In this document: in pieces, positions 35,215 to 43,711 of the stretch
How positions within the stretch are numbered: position 1 is the first letter of the stretch
Layout: each line of letters starts with the position of its first letter
Assembly (NCBI RefSeq): GCF_037151175.1
Contig: NZ_JBBCOR010000011.1
Span: 1 to 64,000 of the forward strand
DNA length: 64,000 bases
DNA from: Asaia sp003994335
GTDB taxonomy: Bacteria > Pseudomonadota > Alphaproteobacteria > Acetobacterales > Acetobacteraceae
Direction of reading: 5' to 3'
The notes under the pieces: generated by a model
Seen by the model: the letters and a program-made list of their open reading frames with translations, nothing else
Told to the model about the DNA's origin: nothing
Database searches by the model: none
Translations under genes and position numbers: made by a program

Positions 35215-36790
35215 GGCGCGACGCCTCCGTTCCGTTCGATAGGCTCTCGATACGCGGCCCGGCTTTCCTGCCGGAACCGGCGCGACTGGCCCAGACGAAA
35301 CGGGTCTCGATGCGTTTTTGCAGATGCAGAAACGCGAAGACCATGGCCAGATAATAGACCAGTGCCGCAGCGTAATACTCGGTGAATTCGAAGCTGCGCG
35401 CCACCTGGACCTGCGTGATGAAAAGCAGTTCCTGCAAGGAGATGACCGAGGCGAGCGAGGTTGTCTTGAGCAGGGAGATGAACTCGTTGATGGTGGGCGG
35501 CAGGGCCACGCGCAATGCCTGCGGGAATATCACGTGGCGGTAGATTTGCGACGGACTCATGCCCAGAGCCTGCCCGCCCGCCAGCTGACCCGGATCGATG
35601 GCGCTCAATGCGGCACGGTTGATCTCGACCTGATAGGCCGATTCATTGATCGAAAGGCAGATCCAGGTGGCCAGGAACGGCGAGAACCAGCCTTCACGAA
35701 ATATGGGAAAGAACTGCGGCAATGCATTCCAGATGAACAGCAATTGCAGCAGGGTCGGCGCGCCCCGGAATACGGCGACATAGGCGCGCAGAAAAGGATG
35801 CCAGAGGGAGCGCGGTGCGTTGAGCTTGAGCGCGATGGGAATGGAAATCACGATGGCGGCGGCATGGGAGGCCAACGCAATGACCAGTGTCATCACGGCG
35901 CCTTTGAGAAAGGCCATGGAAAACAGCGCCGAAAAAAAGGTGGTGGTGTTAAAGCGCGGCCTTTCGCTCGTCACGCCGAGGGCGGCGCGCGCGGCGCTGC
36001 CCACATTCCATTTCTTCTCGAGGGCCGTGATTTTGCCCTGTCTCTTCAGCGTGTCGATGGCAGCGGCCAGAAGCGCCTTGTCCTGACCGGAGCGGCGCAG
36101 ATAGAGCGCGAACTCGGAATAGCCCGGCAGGCTGGGGCTGAAGATCACGTGCAGTTTCCCGCCAAGCTGGGCCTGACGATAGAAAAGCTCGACATCCTGA
36201 CTGAGGAAATTCTGCGAGCGCCCGACAAGCACCTGCTGCACCACCTGATCCTCGCTCGGATATTGCTGCAGGGCGATGGGGGGCTCGCCGCGCGCGACCA
36301 GGGTCTGGTTGATCTCCTCGATACGGGCCGCGTAGCTGGTCCCGGATTCGACGGCGAGGCTCTGGCCAGCCAGAGCCTCGAAGCTCGTGACTGGCGCAAT
36401 CTGGCTTGGGGCCACGATCACGGGCGAGGTGTCGAGATAGGCAACGGCATCAAAAAGACGTTCGCGTGCCGCCTGCTTCAGCACCCCGCTGATGACCAGA
36501 CTGCACCGCCCGGCGGCCAGACTGGGGAACAGCCCCGTGAAATCCATGGTCTTGAAGGTGACTTGCACATGCCACAGCGCACCGAGCTCCCTGGCCAGTG
36601 CGATATCGAACCCGTCAATCGCCGAGAGATCCGCCCCGTTGACAAAGGTCATGGGCGGCAGGGTCGGATTGGTGCAGACACTCAAGGTGTTGTTTTCGAT
36701 GAAGGAAGGGCGCTCCTGCGCCCGGACGGAGGCACTCGACAAAAGGGCTGCGAGGCAGAGGAACAGGCAAGGCAGGAGCCGCATCAGCAT
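35204..36790 (-). CDS. Fused periplasmic substrate-binding and permease protein of an ABC importer
   Basis: 528 aa. Signal peptide ending near SVRAQ, then an SBP-3 type binding domain (about residues 25-265: TLPPMTFVNGADLSAIDGFD, SLAAGRCSLVISG, AVESGTSYA) and, from about residue 290, a polar amino-acid permease domain with five hydrophobic segments and the inner loop GGQALGMSPSQIYRHVIFP that contacts the ATPase. Fusion means one binding domain is tethered per permease protomer, as known for some lactococcal glutamine importers. It overlaps the LysR gene by seven bases (ATG 36790; ATG 36784 gives TGATG) and the ATPase gene by 11. Confidence 0.92.
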   Translation of the reverse strand: MLMRLLPCLFLCLAALLSSASVRAQERPSFIENNTLSVCTNPTLPPMTFVNGADLSAIDGFDIALARELGALWHVQVTFKTMDFTGLFPSLAAGRCSLVISGVLKQAARERLFDAVAYLDTSPVIVAPSQIAPVTSFEALAGQSLAVESGTSYAARIEEINQTLVARGEPPIALQQYPSEDQVVQQVLVGRSQNFLSQDVELFYRQAQLGGKLHVIFSPSLPGYSEFALYLRRSGQDKALLAAAIDTLKRQGKITALEKKWNVGSAARAALGVTSERPRFNTTTFFSALFSMAFLKGAVMTLVIALASHAAAIVISIPIALKLNAPRSLWHPFLRAYVAVFRGAPTLLQLLFIWNALPQFFPIFREGWFSPFLATWICLSINESAYQVEINRAALSAIDPGQLAGGQALGMSPSQIYRHVIFPQALRVALPPTINEFISLLKTTSLASVISLQELLFITQVQVARSFEFTEYYAAALVYYLAMVFAFLHLQKRIETRFVWASRAGSGRKAGPRIESLSNGTEASRHAA

Positions 36791-37767
36791 GTCTCTTCGA
36801 GAATGGAGCGGAATGTTTCGGCCATGAGACCGTTTTCCGGCGTGGGGCGTATCAGGAAATAGAAATGATTGACCAGATGCAGGTCATTGAAACGGATATG
36901 ACGCAACCGGTCCTGCTGGACCATCTGGGTGACGAACAGCTCCGGCAGGAACCCGACATACATGCCTGACAGGATCAGCAGCGCACGAGAATCGATGTTC
37001 TCGGCTTTCGCGGCAAAATTCATGGCGGGGCGCAATTCGTCCCAGCGCGGGGAAGAGGCGGCATCGCTCACGCTGATCATGCGCGCCTGAGCGAGCGCGT
37101 CGACATCGATGGCTTCTTCGGGCATGTCGAAAAGAGGGTGGCGCGAGCCGCAATAGAGATTGGACCGCTCGCTGAACAGGGCGGTCGCTTCCATTTCCGG
37201 CTGCTGATGGGGGTAGAGCGTGATCCCTGCGGTTGCCGTGCCGTTGCGAACGGCGAACTCGACATCGCGTGTCGAGGCGGAGCGCACATCCAGTTCGACC
37301 GCCGGATAACGGCTCGTAAAGATCTGTATGGCGCGCAGAAGCGCCGTCTCCCCATGGAACTGGATGTTATCGGGCAGATACAGGCAGAAGCGGCCCGACA
37401 AGGTGCCGCTCACGTCATTGATCCGCTGCTGGAACAGATCGAGATCGTTGAACAGGCGCGCGGTGGCATCCAGCACGCCTTCGCCTTCTCTGGTAAGGGC
37501 AAAGCCCGCTCTCCCCCGATGGCAAAGGACCATGCTCAGGCGGTTTTCCAGCGCGGCGATATCGATGCTGATGGAGGATTTGCTCTTGCCCAGTGCCAGC
37601 TCGGCCGCGGCAAACCCGCCATGCTGCGCCACGCAGGCAAAGACCCTAAGCAGCCGCAGATCGACTTCCGCGATACGGCCCTGAAACCCGCTGGCACGGG
37701 GCAGGCGTCGGGGCTGGTTGGGCATACGCGCACGGGACAAAGGCAGGAATCCTGATTCAGACAGCAT
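36784..37767 (-). CDS. LysR family transcriptional regulator
   Basis: 327 aa. N-terminal winged HTH at about residues 35-95 (DLRLLRVFACVAQHGGF then AAELALGKSKSSISIDI) and a C-terminal periplasmic-binding-type effector domain (SGRFCLYLPDN, TSRYPAVELDV). It is the first gene of the leftward run, overlapping the transporter gene, and its start faces the DDAH-like gene across 231 bp. LysR proteins usually control the divergent gene and their own operon, so it probably reads the transported compound. The N-terminus has 30 extra basic residues before the HTH; a later start is possible but no suitable ATG is closer than residue 15. Confidence 0.88.
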   Translation of the reverse strand: MLSESGFLPLSRARMPNQPRRLPRASGFQGRIAEVDLRLLRVFACVAQHGGFAAAELALGKSKSSISIDIAALENRLSMVLCHRGRAGFALTREGEGVLDATARLFNDLDLFQQRINDVSGTLSGRFCLYLPDNIQFHGETALLRAIQIFTSRYPAVELDVRSASTRDVEFAVRNGTATAGITLYPHQQPEMEATALFSERSNLYCGSRHPLFDMPEEAIDVDALAQARMISVSDAASSPRWDELRPAMNFAAKAENIDSRALLILSGMYVGFLPELFVTQMVQQDRLRHIRFNDLHLVNHFYFLIRPTPENGLMAETFRSILEETC

Positions 37768-37998
37768 GATATGATATCCCCCCTGTCATCGTGATCAACC
37801 TGCCCTTTTCGATTGCCCATCCTGTGGGATGACGGTTTCCTCGAGCAGTATGGCGGGGTTTGTCGCGTCTTTTAATTTATGAAACGCCAAACCAAACTCC
37901 ATCTCATTATGATTGAGCAATGGCGTGCAGCCCCCTAGCGTTCCTCCTGCCCGTTCGAGGCCTTTCATTCCTGCCTGATAGATCAAGGGGAGCCGCGC

Positions 37999-38865
37999 AT
38001 GACCGCCAATCGCTGGTTTGTCGATAGTGAAACCGGAACGCTGACGGATGTGCTGCTGTGCCCACCCGATTTCTACAGCTGGAACCCAAGTAACGATATC
38101 GCCATACGCAGCCTCGCCAGTGGCGCGCGCCCCGACCCGGCAAGGCTGCGCGCGCAATTCGATGGCCTTGTGGCCGTGCTGCAGGAGGCGGGGGTTCATT
38201 GCCACTTCCTGACGCCGAAGGAAGGGCAGATCTATCAGGTCTATACCCGCGATTCCTCCCAGACCACGCCCTGGGGCACGGTGGTCACGCGCCTGATGCG
38301 CCCCGAGCGCCAGCCCGAAAGCGAGGGGATCGAGGAATTTTACGGCGAGGATGAAATCATTGGTCGCTGCACCCAAGGCTATGTCGAAGGCGGAGATATC
38401 CATATCATCCGCCCGGGTCTGGTCGTGGTCGGTGTGAGCGGGGGACGCACCGATGTAACAGGCGCGCAGGAATTCCTGAAGCCGTTCGAGGCGGCGGGAT
38501 GGACCTGCCGCATGATCCATTTCCCCGAGCATTTCCTGCATCTCGATGTCATCTTCACCATGGTGTCCGCTGGGCTGGCCATTGGCGTGACCGACGTGCT
38601 GGAGGATGAGGACCTGGCCTGGTTCGAGGCGCAGGGCATCCGGATCCTGCCGGTAAGCTACAAGGAAGCCATGCGGGACATGGCCTGCAACGTGCTGGCT
38701 CTGGGCGACGGCCGCGTGGTCAGCCCCCGTCATTCGCGCCGGGTCAACGCGCTGCTGCGAGATCATGGGCTGACGGTTTATGAGCCCGAACTCGACCAGT
38801 TTTCCCAGGGGGGCGGCAGCATTCATTGCATGACGATGCCGCTCAGACGTGCCAGTCTGGCCTGA
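37999..38865 (+). CDS. Dimethylarginine dimethylaminohydrolase-like guanidino-group hydrolase
   Basis: 288 aa of the guanidino-group-modifying superfamily. The catalytic Cys is Cys277 in GGGSIHCMTM, the catalytic His is His181 in FLHLD, and YTRDSS and VEGGDI carry the conserved Asp and Glu that hold the guanidinium group. The family hydrolyses methylated arginines or related amidines. The product is cytoplasmic, with no signal. The gene is divergent from the LysR-ABC transporter operon, which favours an arginine-derivative or other guanidino compound as the imported ligand, but relatives act on other substrates too. Confidence 0.85.
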   Translation: MTANRWFVDSETGTLTDVLLCPPDFYSWNPSNDIAIRSLASGARPDPARLRAQFDGLVAVLQEAGVHCHFLTPKEGQIYQVYTRDSSQTTPWGTVVTRLMRPERQPESEGIEEFYGEDEIIGRCTQGYVEGGDIHIIRPGLVVVGVSGGRTDVTGAQEFLKPFEAAGWTCRMIHFPEHFLHLDVIFTMVSAGLAIGVTDVLEDEDLAWFEAQGIRILPVSYKEAMRDMACNVLALGDGRVVSPRHSRRVNALLRDHGLTVYEPELDQFSQGGGSIHCMTMPLRRASLA

Positions 38866-38926
38866 TCCGCCGCAAGGTCTTCGGGCCGGAAACCCGGTGC
38901 GATTCCGGGAACAGGAGAGACAGATC

Positions 38927-39877
38927 ATGGCCCCAAGGCTGATAATCAGTGCGGATGGACCCGAGGCTTATGCGGGGTGGCGCGATTCCTTTGCGCAGCA
39001 TGCTCCGGAAATCGACATCCTCTCCTGGTTCGATGCCCAGACCCCGCGAGAGGAGGCGCAGTATGCGCTGGTCTGGGAAGCCGATGATCATGATCTGCGG
39101 GCCATGCATCACATGCGGGGCATCCTCTGCACGGGCGCTGGCGTGAACCATCTGGTGAGCAGTCCGGATTTTCCCCACCATGTGCCTCTGGTGCGTATGG
39201 GGGGCGGCGATACCGGAGCGCTCATGGCCGATTACGTGCTCTGGGCCTGCATGACCCTTCTGCGCGATGCACGCACTTGGGCATTGCAGCAGGAGCGTCA
39301 TGTCTGGGCGCGCAACCTGGTCTCGCGCACCTCTGCCAGCACGCATGTGACGGTGCTGGGCTATGGGCAGATCGGCTCGGTCGTAGCGCAGAGACTGGCG
39401 CGGGCAGGGTTCCGGGTTACGGCCTGGCGTCGCGCTTCGGGTGAGACCCGCGATGGCGAGGTTCGGCTCCTCGGCGGTGAGGAGGGGTTTGCTTCTGCCC
39501 TGGCTGGCACCGATCTGCTGGTCAATCTGCTGCCAAGCACGCCCCAGACCCGCCAGATCCTGAACCACGGGAGCCTGTCGCTGCTCAAGCGCGGAGCAGG
39601 GCTCATCAATGTCGGGCGCGGCGATCATCTGGTCGAGGCCGATCTGCTGGCTCTGCTGGAGGCGGGACATCTTGCCGGGGCCGTGCTCGATGTCGTTGCG
39701 CAGGAGCCGCTCTCACCGGTCTCGCCTCTTTGGGATCATCCTGCTATCACGCTCACGCCCCATGTCGCCTCCGAAGCGTCGCGCGAGGCGCAGGTGCGCT
39801 ATCTGGCCCAGAGTATCGCCCAGCTTGAACGCGGCGAAATGCCTGCGCTTCTTTTCGACCATCAGCGCGGTTACTGA
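38927..39877 (+). CDS. Glyoxylate/hydroxypyruvate reductase A-like D-2-hydroxyacid dehydrogenase
   Basis: 316 aa. Rossmann motif VLGYGQIGSVVA (about residues 142-152), catalytic Arg in INVGRGDHLV, Glu in VAQEPL and His in TPHVAS, which are the 2-hydroxyacid dehydrogenase triad in order. The short N-terminal domain and GAGVNHL opening match GhrA, which reduces glyoxylate and hydroxypyruvate. ATG 38927 follows AGGAGA; the frame upstream overlaps the previous gene. It lies 61 bp after the DDAH-like gene and is probably cotranscribed. Confidence 0.88.
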   Translation: MAPRLIISADGPEAYAGWRDSFAQHAPEIDILSWFDAQTPREEAQYALVWEADDHDLRAMHHMRGILCTGAGVNHLVSSPDFPHHVPLVRMGGGDTGALMADYVLWACMTLLRDARTWALQQERHVWARNLVSRTSASTHVTVLGYGQIGSVVAQRLARAGFRVTAWRRASGETRDGEVRLLGGEEGFASALAGTDLLVNLLPSTPQTRQILNHGSLSLLKRGAGLINVGRGDHLVEADLLALLEAGHLAGAVLDVVAQEPLSPVSPLWDHPAITLTPHVASEASREAQVRYLAQSIAQLERGEMPALLFDHQRGY

Positions 39878-39966
39878 AACCCTGCGCCTCGCCCTCACGG
39901 CCTGTTTTGCAGGGGGAAAAGCCCGGATGTGATAAGCCATCTCGCCGAACAGGAGGGGGGGAGATC

Positions 39967-40695
39967 ATGCGTAAACTGGTCATCAACAGGGCCTGCGATA
40001 CGGCGCGTCTAAGCGCATTCCTGGCCAGCAATGCGCATATTGCGTCGATCGAGCGCGTGGAGGGTACGGAGGGCGCAAGCGTTCCGCTGGCGAGTCTCGT
40101 TGAACGCGGCATGGCCGATCCGGGGCTGGTCTATACGCCGGGCGCCATCGGGGCGGCCCTGTCTCATCTTGGCCTGTGGAGCCGGGCGGTACAGCAGGGC
40201 GAGCCCTTGATGATTTTCGAAGATGACGCCTTGCTCTGCCAGAATTTCGAGACAGAGAGCACCAGGCTGATCGCGACCTTGCCCCCGGACTGGGACATCG
40301 CGCTGCTGGGCTATAATTTCAACGCGCCCATCACGCTGGATGCGCTTCCTGGCGTCACCCGAAGCGTCGTGACGCTTGATGAAAAGCGCATGCAGAAAAA
40401 CGCTGCTTTCTTCCCTCTACAGGACCGCCACGCGAGTTTCTTCCGGCTGCTGCAGGGGTTCGGGCTTTGCGCCTACGCCATTTCACCCAAAGGCGCGCGC
40501 CGTCTTCTGGAATGCTGCCTGCCATTACGCGCACAGGAATATCAGCAACTCGGTCTGGACCGTATGGTGCGCAATGTCGGCATAGACGTCGTAACATCCT
40601 ATTATTTCAGCCAGATCGACGCTTATGGTGCTTTTCCGCCACTCGCCATTTCGCCGAATGAGAGCGGGACTTCAACAACGAAGAAACGTCTGTAA
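39967..40695 (+). CDS. Glycosyltransferase family 25-like protein
   Basis: 242 aa with the pattern of LOS biosynthesis (LPS beta-1,4-galactosyltransferase type) enzymes: a basic N-terminal strand, GAIGAALSHLGLW, a metal/nucleotide-binding acidic FEDDALL, and a C-terminal YAISPKGARRLLE. It would add a sugar to lipid A core or surface glycan in the cytoplasm. ATG 39967 is preceded by a GGGGGGAGA SD. The neighbours do not suggest a glycan locus, so it stands alone. Confidence 0.82.
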   Translation: MRKLVINRACDTARLSAFLASNAHIASIERVEGTEGASVPLASLVERGMADPGLVYTPGAIGAALSHLGLWSRAVQQGEPLMIFEDDALLCQNFETESTRLIATLPPDWDIALLGYNFNAPITLDALPGVTRSVVTLDEKRMQKNAAFFPLQDRHASFFRLLQGFGLCAYAISPKGARRLLECCLPLRAQEYQQLGLDRMVRNVGIDVVTSYYFSQIDAYGAFPPLAISPNESGTSTTKKRL

Positions 40696-40841
40696 GAAGC
40701 CACAGTTTAGCTTCGGAATCTGAATGCTCCCCTCAGCGGGGCGCATGAAATATCGTTGAGGCCAAGTTTCTTAACTATTAGGAAATACTCTGATTCCTAG
40801 TCAGTTCCAGAGAGGCATTCTGCGCTCGGACTGGTGATGCG

Positions 40842-42611
40842 ATGATGAAAAATATCAAGATACTCGGAAAGCTGACACTCTCATTCTCCGTCATTGTCGC
40901 GGTAGTGGTCGTTTTCTCCTTCATGGCGTTCCGCTCTCTCTCCGCAATACAGAAGGCGGATCGGGAAAATGATCAGGCTCAGCAAACAATCACAGGGCTG
41001 AATGATCTTCTCGACATACTCGTTGAAAGTCAGAATGCCATGCGCGGGTACGTCGCGAGCGCCAATGGTCAGTTTATCGGGCGTATCAGCGGGTATCAGG
41101 CTGAGATCGGTCCGCTGATGGCGCGGCTTGCCAGAGACCTGCCGCCCGACCTGATCGAGCGGGATTACCGCCCGCTTGCCGCCTCGATCGACAGTTTCAC
41201 GAGCCAGTTGACAGCGACGGTTCGCGCAATGTCCGACTCCGCTCAAATTCCTCAGGTGCGTGTGAATGTTGCCAACACCGCGAGACTTACCGCGATACGC
41301 CGCTATGTAGGGGATCTGATCAAGGCAGAGCGCAACACGGTGGCACAGCGGAGTGCCGCGGCAGCTCACGCCTATAAAACCGGAGTGCTAACACTGTTAT
41401 TGGGCGGGGCGCTCACAACCCTCATTGCAATCCTCATGGGGGTTGGTCTTATGCGTGCGCTGGCATCGCCTGTTGTCAGAATGACCGGTGTCATGAAGGC
41501 GCTCGCGACCGGGGATCAGTCGATTTCGGTGCCGGGTGCTGAACGTGGGGATGAGATCGGAACGATGGCCAAAGCCCTGGAGGTTTTCAGGCGTGCCGTT
41601 ATCCAGAAGGCTGAACTCGAGGCGGAGGCCGAGAGAGCGAGGCGTGCTCAGGAGGCCGAACGACAGGAGCGTCAAGCAGAAGCTGAGAAATCCGCGAGGC
41701 AGTTGAGAGAGGCGACAGATAGTCTGGCAGCAGGGTTGGCGCGCATGGCGACCGGGGATCTTTCTGTTCAGATCGACCATCGTTTTTCTGAGCAACTCGA
41801 ACCCTTGCGCGCCGATTTTAACCGCTCTGTCCAGCAATTGTCCCAGGTTCTTGCCACGGTTTCCGGCTCGGCAGTCAGTATTGGCAATTCGACCGAAGAA
41901 TTGGCGACAGCCTCCGACAATCTTTCGCGTCGCACCGAGCAGCAGGCGGCCTCGCTCGAGGAGACGGCGGCCGCCCTCGTCAAGATTACGCAGCGCGTCC
42001 ATGAAACCACTGAGGAAACCCGGAACGCTCATCAGGTGATCGCGGCATCGAAGGCGGATGCCGAGCACGCCGAATCTGTGGTCTCGCGCGCCATGGAGGC
42101 CATGGGCAGAATAGACGGATCGTCCAAATCCATCGCTCATATCGTGACGATCATCAGCGATATCGCCTTCCAGACCAATATTCTGGCACTCAATGCGGGT
42201 GTCGAAGCTGCGCGGGCTGGCGAGACCGGTCGTGGCTTTGCCGTTGTCGCAGATGAGGTGCGCAATCTTGCGCATCGATCAGCCGAGGCAGTGAAAGAGA
42301 TATCACTCCTGATTGCGAGTTCGACCGGTCAGGTCCAGGCCGGTGTTTCCTCCGTGCGGGAAACCGGCGATGCGCTTCAGAGGCTACTTGCACAGTTCAG
42401 CAAGACGAGCACGCTGGTGGCGAATATTGCCGATGCTGCCCGTGACCAGGCGACCAGTATTGGTGAACTGGATATTGCCATGCGCAGTATGGAACAGGTC
42501 ACGCAGCATAATGCAGCCATTGCAGAGCAAAGCGCGGCTGCAAGTCGAAACCTCGCTTCCATGGCGGGCGGCTTGACAAGTCTTGTTCGGGAATTTGAAC
42601 TGGCTGCCTGA
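40842..42611 (+). CDS. Methyl-accepting chemotaxis protein
   Basis: 589 aa. Membrane span near residues 12-30, a CHASE3-like helical sensor domain, a second span near 180-205, HAMP (LASPVVRMTGVMKALATGD), a coiled coil rich in Glu/Ala/Arg (AELEAEAERARRAQEAERQE) and a second HAMP-like element, then the conserved cytoplasmic signalling tip (FQTNILALNAGVEAARAGE). It binds CheA/CheW and steers motility or related responses. The ligand is unknown. No other chemotaxis genes are adjacent. Two ATGs are tandem; 40842 is used. Confidence 0.93.
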   Translation: MMKNIKILGKLTLSFSVIVAVVVVFSFMAFRSLSAIQKADRENDQAQQTITGLNDLLDILVESQNAMRGYVASANGQFIGRISGYQAEIGPLMARLARDLPPDLIERDYRPLAASIDSFTSQLTATVRAMSDSAQIPQVRVNVANTARLTAIRRYVGDLIKAERNTVAQRSAAAAHAYKTGVLTLLLGGALTTLIAILMGVGLMRALASPVVRMTGVMKALATGDQSISVPGAERGDEIGTMAKALEVFRRAVIQKAELEAEAERARRAQEAERQERQAEAEKSARQLREATDSLAAGLARMATGDLSVQIDHRFSEQLEPLRADFNRSVQQLSQVLATVSGSAVSIGNSTEELATASDNLSRRTEQQAASLEETAAALVKITQRVHETTEETRNAHQVIAASKADAEHAESVVSRAMEAMGRIDGSSKSIAHIVTIISDIAFQTNILALNAGVEAARAGETGRGFAVVADEVRNLAHRSAEAVKEISLLIASSTGQVQAGVSSVRETGDALQRLLAQFSKTSTLVANIADAARDQATSIGELDIAMRSMEQVTQHNAAIAEQSAAASRNLASMAGGLTSLVREFELAA

Positions 42612-42655
42612 GCGCTTTCATGCGCCGCAGATATGGGGCGTATCGGGAAATAGGG

Positions 42656-42669
42656 GGGGCTCTAGCCCC
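42656..42669. terminator. Hairpin between convergent chemoreceptor and RpiR genes
   Basis: GGGGC, TCTA loop, GCCCC; the loop contains the RpiR stop codon. It may terminate both converging transcripts, although the flanking T run is short. Confidence 0.45.
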
Positions 42670-43501
42670 GTCTTTCTGCAATGGCGGCGGCCAGGGTCGA
42701 GACGAGCACCATCGAGGCGGCATTGGATCGGAAGCCCTGAAAATCCGCCTCATGCACTTCGAGCCACAGCCCCGATTGCGGGATGACAGGGCTCGCTGCG
42801 TTGTCCGTCATGCTGATAACTGGCACGTGGCGCGCTTCAAGCGCCTGAAACAGTTCGATCGTCCTGGGGGCATAGGCGGTATAGCTGAGCACGAGTGCGG
42901 CATCCTGCGCCCCGGCATGGCCGAAGCTCTCCTCCTCCATTCCGGTTTCCAGGCCGATGATCTGATGGTGTATATCGAGCTTTGCCAGAAGGTAGGACAG
43001 GTACCGTATGACCGGCATGGAGCGGCGTAGCCCCAGCAGATAGAGGCATTGCGCCTGGGCCAGTGTCGTGACCGCCGCTTCCAGCCTATCGGGTAGAAGA
43101 TGCGCCTGCAGGGCTCGCAGGGAGTCGAGGGCCGCCTCGTAGAAGCCGTTGAAAATGACCGATGCTTCGAGTGGCTCCCCATCGACACGATGCAGCGCGT
43201 TGACCCGGTCGCGATAGGCGACATTGCGTACACGCAGCCTGTCTCTAAACACCGCCTGCATGTCCGAAAAACCCGCAAACCCAAGCGTGCGGGCGAAACG
43301 CACCACCGTCGAAGGCTGCACCCCGGCCTGTCCGGCCAAAGAGCTCACGGTGCCAAGCGCCACCTCATCGGGCGAAGCCGTCACGAAATCGGCAAGCTGG
43401 ACCAGACGCTTGGGCAAATCGGCGTAGCAGCCGCGCAGACGCTGATGGAACGCATCGAAATCGGATTGGGTAGGCGAAGCGTCTTCAGGGAACTCGGTCA
43501 A
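42662..43501 (-). CDS. RpiR-type transcriptional regulator (HTH-6 plus SIS), likely controlling inositol genes
   Basis: 279 aa. Residues 25-105 are an RpiR helix-turn-helix (SLAGQAGVQPSTVVRFARTL is the recognition part), followed from about 125 by a sugar isomerase (SIS) domain (QCLYLLGLRRSMPVIRY, ALVLSYTAYAPRT). Members bind phosphosugars. It begins with TTG 43501; no ATG exists upstream in frame. It is divergent from iolC with 210 bp between, and three GAATGWAYRTTC sites lie in that gap, so it is the obvious candidate regulator. Rhizobial inositol regulators of the same type (IolR) support this. Confidence 0.85.
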   Translation of the reverse strand: MTEFPEDASPTQSDFDAFHQRLRGCYADLPKRLVQLADFVTASPDEVALGTVSSLAGQAGVQPSTVVRFARTLGFAGFSDMQAVFRDRLRVRNVAYRDRVNALHRVDGEPLEASVIFNGFYEAALDSLRALQAHLLPDRLEAAVTTLAQAQCLYLLGLRRSMPVIRYLSYLLAKLDIHHQIIGLETGMEEESFGHAGAQDAALVLSYTAYAPRTIELFQALEARHVPVISMTDNAASPVIPQSGLWLEVHEADFQGFRSNAASMVLVSTLAAAIAERRG

Positions 43502-43521
43502 GGTGGCGCAATCCAGAAAGG

Positions 43522-43533
43522 GAATGAATATTC
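43522..43533. promoter_or_regulatory. Candidate RpiR operator, copy 1 (GAATGWAYRTTC)
   Basis: GAATGAATATTC, 20 bases from the RpiR start, inside a GGAAT/ATTCC inverted repeat (43521-43534). Place suits autoregulation. Confidence 0.5.
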
Positions 43534-43631
43534 CATATCAAAGCGAGGCGCCTCCGCGAAGGGCCCCGAACCGCAAGGGCGGGTCACCCGGAGCTTAATC
43601 ACATCCCCGTGGGAAATTAAAGAATATTAGG

Positions 43632-43643
43632 GAATGTACGTTC
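43632..43643. promoter_or_regulatory. Candidate RpiR operator, copy 2
   Basis: GAATGTACGTTC, nearly palindromic, 69 bases before the iolC start. Confidence 0.55.
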
Positions 43644-43662
43644 TATGACGTGACCAAGAACA

Positions 43663-43674
43663 GAATGTATGTTC
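43663..43674. promoter_or_regulatory. Candidate RpiR operator, copy 3
   Basis: GAATGTATGTTC, exactly 31 bp (three helical turns) downstream of copy 2; both are followed by T. Confidence 0.55.
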
Positions 43675-43711
43675 TTATCATAGGCAACGTAACATGCTGC
43701 AGGAGTCGGGG

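Noticed and set aside
35318..36862. 514-codon open frame on the + strand across the ABC fusion gene
   Set aside because: Mirror of a high-GC gene; no SD and no family resemblance.
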